A DNA stretch of 64,000 nucleotides from Actinocorallia populi (GTDB lineage Bacteria > Actinomycetota > Actinomycetes > Streptosporangiales > Streptosporangiaceae), in assembly GCF_002995495.1 (NCBI RefSeq), contig NZ_PVZV01000001.1:744001-808000 (forward strand), read 5' to 3'. Position 1 is the stretch's first letter. Every line of letters begins with the position of its first letter. Both the position numbers and the translations under genes were made by a program. The notes under the pieces are model-generated. The model made no database searches. It was not told the origin of the DNA and saw only the letters and a list, made by a program, of their open reading frames with translations. Below, in pieces: positions 60,742-64,000 of the stretch.

Positions 60742-61212
60742 TCACTCGGTCGGCCGCTCACCCGCCTCCGTGATCCGGGTGACCTGGAGGTCGGAGAAGA
60801 CCAGGGTCAGGTCGTGGGCGTTGGTCTCGATGCGGACCTCGTGGAAGTCGATGCCGAGGGCGGCGGTCCAGCGCCGGGCCGGGGGCGAGTCGGCGACGAT
60901 CGTCGCTCCGGGGTAGAGGGAGTGCCATTTGACCCCCCAGACGTACCCGTCCAGGTCGACGCCGGTCGCGTAGTCGGTGAGCCGGTCGTCCAGGGAGCGG
61001 GCCCAGATTTCGGGGGAGACGGTCGTCTCACAGCGCGCGTGGACGCAGTACCGGAACAGGTAGCGCAGGTCTGCGGGAGGGATGCCGGTCGACGGGTCGG
61101 CCGTGACGTGCACGATCACCTCGTAGTCGCGCATGTAGTCCACGAAACCGTGATGGCCGACCGCACCGTCGAAGATCTCGTCCAGCGCCCGCTGAAGCTC
61201 TGAGACATCCAT
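60742..61212 (-). CDS. YxiG-like domain protein
   Basis: 156 aa, starting MDVSELQRALDEIFDGAVG. Family-type features are HGFVDYMRDYEVIVHVTADP, YLFRYCVHARCETTV, then YATGVDLDGYVWGVKWHSLYP and a final NAHDLTLVFSDLQV. There is no signal or membrane segment. Proteins of this kind are found in many actinobacteria and in Bacillus YxiG; function is unknown, though some occur near toxin loci. It is a single gene. Confidence 0.8.
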   Translation of the reverse strand: MDVSELQRALDEIFDGAVGHHGFVDYMRDYEVIVHVTADPSTGIPPADLRYLFRYCVHARCETTVSPEIWARSLDDRLTDYATGVDLDGYVWGVKWHSLYPGATIVADSPPARRWTAALGIDFHEVRIETNAHDLTLVFSDLQVTRITEAGERPTE

Positions 61213-61313
61213 ACTCCGGTCCCACCTCTGTCATCGCCGGGCCGTTCCCCTCCAGCCTGCCACCTCGGCCGCATCGAGGACCCCTGTCGGATGCGGCTGC
61301 CATCATCGGTGAA

Positions 61314-62564
61314 CTAGGCCTGGCGCTTTTCCTGAGCCACGGCCGTCTCGTACAGCGGTATCACCACGCGCATTCCGGTCCCCTCGGTGCGGTCCGTCAG
61401 CTGGAGGGTCCCGGCGTGCGCGGCGGCGATGTCGCGGGCGATGGCCAGGCCGAGGCCGGAGCCGCCGCTGTCGCGGGCGCGGGCGTGGTCGAGCCGGGCG
61501 AACCGGTCGAAGACCGTGTGCCGGTGCTCGTCGGGGATGCCGGGGCCGTCGTCGGTGATCAGCAGTACGGCCGCGCCGTCCCGGGCGTTCAGGCGGACGG
61601 CCACGGTCGTGCGGGCGTGCCGTACGGCGTTGTCGACGAGGTTGGCGACCAGGCGTCTCAGGCGGCCGGGCGAACCGTGGACGAGGAGGTCGGGGGCCAG
61701 GTCCATGATGACCTTGACGTCGGGCCGGGGCCGCTGCTGCGCCGCCTCCTCGGCGACGATCTGGGCGAGGTCGACCTCCTCGTGCCGGGCCGGCTCGCCC
61801 GCGTCGAGCCTGGCCAGGAGCAGCAGGTCCGTGGTGAGCGACTGCAGCCGTTCCACGTCGGCCAGCGCCTGGGAGGCGAGCGGCGACGGGTCGGCCAGCT
61901 CGAGGCGGGTGCGCAGGATCGTCAGGGGGCTGCGCAGCTCGTGCGCGGCGTCGGCGACGAACTGCCTGTGCGCCTCGACCGCGCTCTGGAGCCGGTCGAG
62001 GGTGCCGTTGACGGTCCGCGCCAGCGCCCGGATCTCGTCGCGGGCACGGGGCTCGGGGACCCGCTCGTGCAGGTCGTTCGCGGTGATGTCGGCGACCTTC
62101 GCACGGATCGCGGAGACCGGTTTCAGCGCCCGGCCGACGGCCGCCCAGGTGAGCAGGGCGACCAGGCCGAGCAGCAGCGGGACGCCCGGGGCGAGCAGGC
62201 GGCGCAGGGTCTCCAGGGCCTCCCGTGCGAAGACGAGTGAGGCCCTCCCCTGGACGGTGACGGGCCCGTCGGCGGTCGGCACGGTCTGCTCGACGACCAG
62301 ATGGCCGCCGGCGCGGTCCGTCCAGGCCGTGGTGAAGGACGGGCCGCCGTCCAGGACCTGGGTTCCGGTGTTCTCGGGGACCGACGCGGTCCCGTGCTCG
62401 GTGACGGCCGTCGCCGCCGCCGCGGCGTTGGCCTCGGCCTCCTGGCGGGTGCTCCTCTCCAGGCTCGCGTGCAGGGCCGAGAACAGCGCGAAGGAGGCCA
62501 GGGCGAGGGCGACGGCCACGGTGAGCGTCGCCGCGAGGGTGGCTCTCAGCCGGACGCCCATCAT
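61314..62564 (-). CDS. Sensor histidine kinase
   Basis: 416 aa. Two membrane helices (about 9-29 and 140-160) flank an extracellular sensor of about 110 aa. HAMP follows (ALKPVSAIRAKVADITANDL), then the phosphoacceptor H-box HELRSPLTILRTRLE. The ATPase boxes are NLVDNAVRHA, ITDDGPGIP and GSGLGLAIARDIAAAH. Length and order are typical of OmpR-linked kinases. Its ATG overlaps the response regulator stop (ATGA at 62561-62564), so the two are co-translated. Confidence 0.95.
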   Translation of the reverse strand: MMGVRLRATLAATLTVAVALALASFALFSALHASLERSTRQEAEANAAAAATAVTEHGTASVPENTGTQVLDGGPSFTTAWTDRAGGHLVVEQTVPTADGPVTVQGRASLVFAREALETLRRLLAPGVPLLLGLVALLTWAAVGRALKPVSAIRAKVADITANDLHERVPEPRARDEIRALARTVNGTLDRLQSAVEAHRQFVADAAHELRSPLTILRTRLELADPSPLASQALADVERLQSLTTDLLLLARLDAGEPARHEEVDLAQIVAEEAAQQRPRPDVKVIMDLAPDLLVHGSPGRLRRLVANLVDNAVRHARTTVAVRLNARDGAAVLLITDDGPGIPDEHRHTVFDRFARLDHARARDSGGSGLGLAIARDIAAAHAGTLQLTDRTEGTGMRVVIPLYETAVAQEKRQA

Positions 62565-63229
62565 GCCTCCAGCCGGTAGCCGACGCCGCGGACGGTGACC
62601 AGCGAGGACCTGCCGAACGGTTTGTCGATCTTGCGGCGGAGGGCGCTGATGTAGACGTCCACCACGTTGGAGTCGCCGTCGAAGGCGAAGTCCCAGGCCT
62701 TCTCCAGGAGGTCGCCGCGGCTGACGACCTGGCCCGGATGCCGGGCGAGATGGTGCAGGATCGCGAACTCCTTCGGCGTCAGGGAGATCCTGACGTCGCC
62801 GCGGCTGCAGCGCATCCCGGCCGGATCGACACGGAGGTCGCCGAGGGTGAGGACGGCCGGCCGCTCGGCCGCCCCCCGGCGCAGCAGGGCGCGCAGCCTG
62901 GCCAGGAGGACGACGAACGAGAACGGCTTGGACAGGAAGTCGTCGGCCCCGGTGTCGAGCGCCTCGGCCTCGTCGTGTTCGCCGTTCTTGGCGGTCAGCA
63001 TCAGGATCGGCGTCCAGACCTCCAGCTCGCGCAGCCGCTCGCAGACCGCGTAGCCGTTCAGCTCGGGGAGCATCACGTCCAGGATGACCACGTCATAGGG
63101 GTTCTCGGACGCCATCCACAACCCCTCCCGGCCGTCGAAGGCGAGGTCGACCGCGAAGCCCTCGCGGCCCAGGCCGTCCTTCAGCAGGTCGGCGAGCCGG
63201 AGTTCGTCTTCCACCACGAGTACGCGCAC
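62561..63229 (-). CDS. OmpR-family response regulator
   Basis: 222 aa from GTG 63229. The receiver has the acidic pair VVEDE, phosphoacceptor Asp51 in VVILDVMLPELNG and the conserved Lys in LSKPFSF. The C-terminal winged helix contains ISLTPKEFAILHHLARHPGQ, then VVDVYISALRRKIDK and VRGVGYRL. It is upstream of its histidine kinase in one operon. It is divergent from the small secreted protein gene at 63355, a likely direct target. Confidence 0.96.
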   Translation of the reverse strand: MRVLVVEDELRLADLLKDGLGREGFAVDLAFDGREGLWMASENPYDVVILDVMLPELNGYAVCERLRELEVWTPILMLTAKNGEHDEAEALDTGADDFLSKPFSFVVLLARLRALLRRGAAERPAVLTLGDLRVDPAGMRCSRGDVRISLTPKEFAILHHLARHPGQVVSRGDLLEKAWDFAFDGDSNVVDVYISALRRKIDKPFGRSSLVTVRGVGYRLEA

Positions 63230-63354
63230 GTCGAGAAGCGTGCTCGAACCCGCCTAAAGCCACCATGAAGATCATCTCCGTGGCCTTCACCGTGGCTTCA
63301 GGGTCCGCCCGCCAGTCTCGGGGGCGTCCATCACCGCAACTCGGGAGGATTCCC

Positions 63355-63750
63355 ATGAAGAAGATCGTTCTCGGCGGCGCCCTGCTCGGCGCGGGGCTGG
63401 GTCTGGCGGCTCTGGTCGGGCTGTCCGGCACGGCCTCCGCCGGGACCCCCTCGCCCGCGCCGAAGGTCACGGTCGACTGCTCGGCCGAGGTCGTGCCCCC
63501 CGCAGGCGCCCACGTCGAGGGGTTCAAGGCGAAGCCCGGCGAGAGCGGCCGTGCCGAGCACGGCTCCGCCACCGCGAAGCCCGAGGGCGGCCTGCACCCG
63601 CAGGGCGCCACCCACTCCACCGCCGAGGTCAAGGACGGCAGGCTCTACATCGACGGCGAGGAGCGGCCGCTGCCCGACGACTGCGTCGAGGGCGGCCCGA
63701 TGACCGTCGCCATCACCGAAGGAGCGGACACGGCCACCAAGGCTCCCTGA
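63355..63750 (+). CDS. Small secreted protein, possible target of the two-component system
   Basis: 131 aa from ATG 63355, with GGGAGG upstream. The signal peptide is MKKIVLGGALLGAGLGLAAL...ASAG. The mature part of about 95 aa has two Cys (VDCSAEVV, DDCVEGG) that could form a disulfide, and a His/Gly/Glu-rich middle (GLHPQGATHSTAEVKDG). No family recognised. It is divergent from the response regulator across 125 bases and followed by a strong terminator. Control by the two-component system is inferred from position. Confidence 0.8.
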   Translation: MKKIVLGGALLGAGLGLAALVGLSGTASAGTPSPAPKVTVDCSAEVVPPAGAHVEGFKAKPGESGRAEHGSATAKPEGGLHPQGATHSTAEVKDGRLYIDGEERPLPDDCVEGGPMTVAITEGADTATKAP

Positions 63751-63763
63751 GCGTTCCGCAGGA

Positions 63764-63796
63764 CGGGCCCGGTCCCACGGCGGCGGACCGGGCCCG
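63764..63796 (+). terminator. Terminator of the small secreted protein gene
   Basis: A 12-bp perfect stem (cgggcccggtcc at 63764-63775, ggaccgggcccg at 63785-63796) with a 9-base loop lies 14 bases past the stop. Confidence 0.8.
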
Positions 63797-64000
63797 CCCA
63801 GAAGCGGCGAGCGCCCCGTCCGGAAACAGGGGGTGCGTTCCATGGCCGTGTGCGTGGTGGAGCGCCGCCGTGAGGAAGCAAGAGGACGGCGTCGCGATGG
63901 CGACCGCGAGTTCCGCGCTCAGCCGGAGACGGAGGCCGGGAAGCGCGAGGGGACCCGGCTCGACGTGTGGTGGCGGCCTCCGACCGCCTGCGCTCCCCGC
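63797..64000. other. Window edge, no assignable gene
   Basis: The last 204 bases have an open frame from ATG 63841 to the window edge, rich in Arg and Glu, without a ribosome site or recognisable motif. It may be the start of a gene or non-coding; it cannot be decided here. Confidence 0.3.

Overview
This 64 kb window comes from the chromosome of a high-GC Gram-positive actinomycete. Evidence is uniformly high GC, GTG starts, many ATGA/GTGA gene overlaps, paired XRE/DUF397 genes, ECF sigma factors with membrane partners, and the order tRNA-Ser, 4.5S RNA, dnaX, ybaB, recR, ask, asd. Gene content fits Streptosporangiales (Actinomadura-like), but that placement is inference. A parS-like site at 25230-25245 and the dnaX/recR neighbourhood suggest the origin-proximal part of the chromosome.

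Layout. 1-4107 (minus): a three-gene cluster of unknown function with a locally AT-rich 893-aa protein that has a hydrophobic C-terminus. It abuts the 3' side of tRNA-Ser(GGA). 4.9-9.1 kb: core genes (tRNA-Ser, DUF952, SRP RNA, dnaX, ybaB, recR, DUF5063). 9.1-19.8 kb: accessory genes between the recR block and ask-asd. These are a deazaflavin-type reductase with a DUF6069 protein and a divergent MarR regulator, an EamA exporter, an ECF sigma/membrane-partner pair, an acyltransferase, a MazEF-like module, an XRE-DUF397-DUF397 locus with a frameshifted divergent ATPase gene, and a VOC protein. 19.8-22.2 kb: ask-asd. 22.2-27.1 kb: two tandem WGR/beta-propeller genes, the parS-like site and an S9 peptidase.

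27.1-45.3 kb is a mosaic. It holds a decayed reductase beside an HxlR regulator, a TetR regulator, a beta-lactamase-fold hydrolase, an ECF41 sigma factor with an SDR gene whose ribosome site lies in a perfect hairpin, a fatty acyl desaturase with its ferredoxin-type reductase and a 20-bp operator, a secreted lipase, a PucR regulator, two paralogous secreted proteins, a PIG-L deacetylase, a SAM-IV riboswitch controlling a degenerate class V aminotransferase, a PP2C-like phosphatase, a metallophosphoesterase and a universal stress protein.

45.4-51.4 kb is the most striking part. Four consecutive, coupled genes share one architecture: cytoplasmic kinase fold, one membrane helix, extracellular Cys-containing domain. 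The outer two keep all catalytic residues and the inner two are pseudokinases. A sigma factor with a membrane-bound propeller partner follows, then a GT-C-type membrane protein, a third sigma/membrane-partner pair, a ZIP transporter, a FUSC protein, an HExxxH protein overlapping a GGCT-like gene, a YxiG-like protein, and a two-component system divergent from a small secreted protein.

I see no CRISPR array, complete insertion sequence or prophage. All family assignments are from reading motifs; no database search was run.
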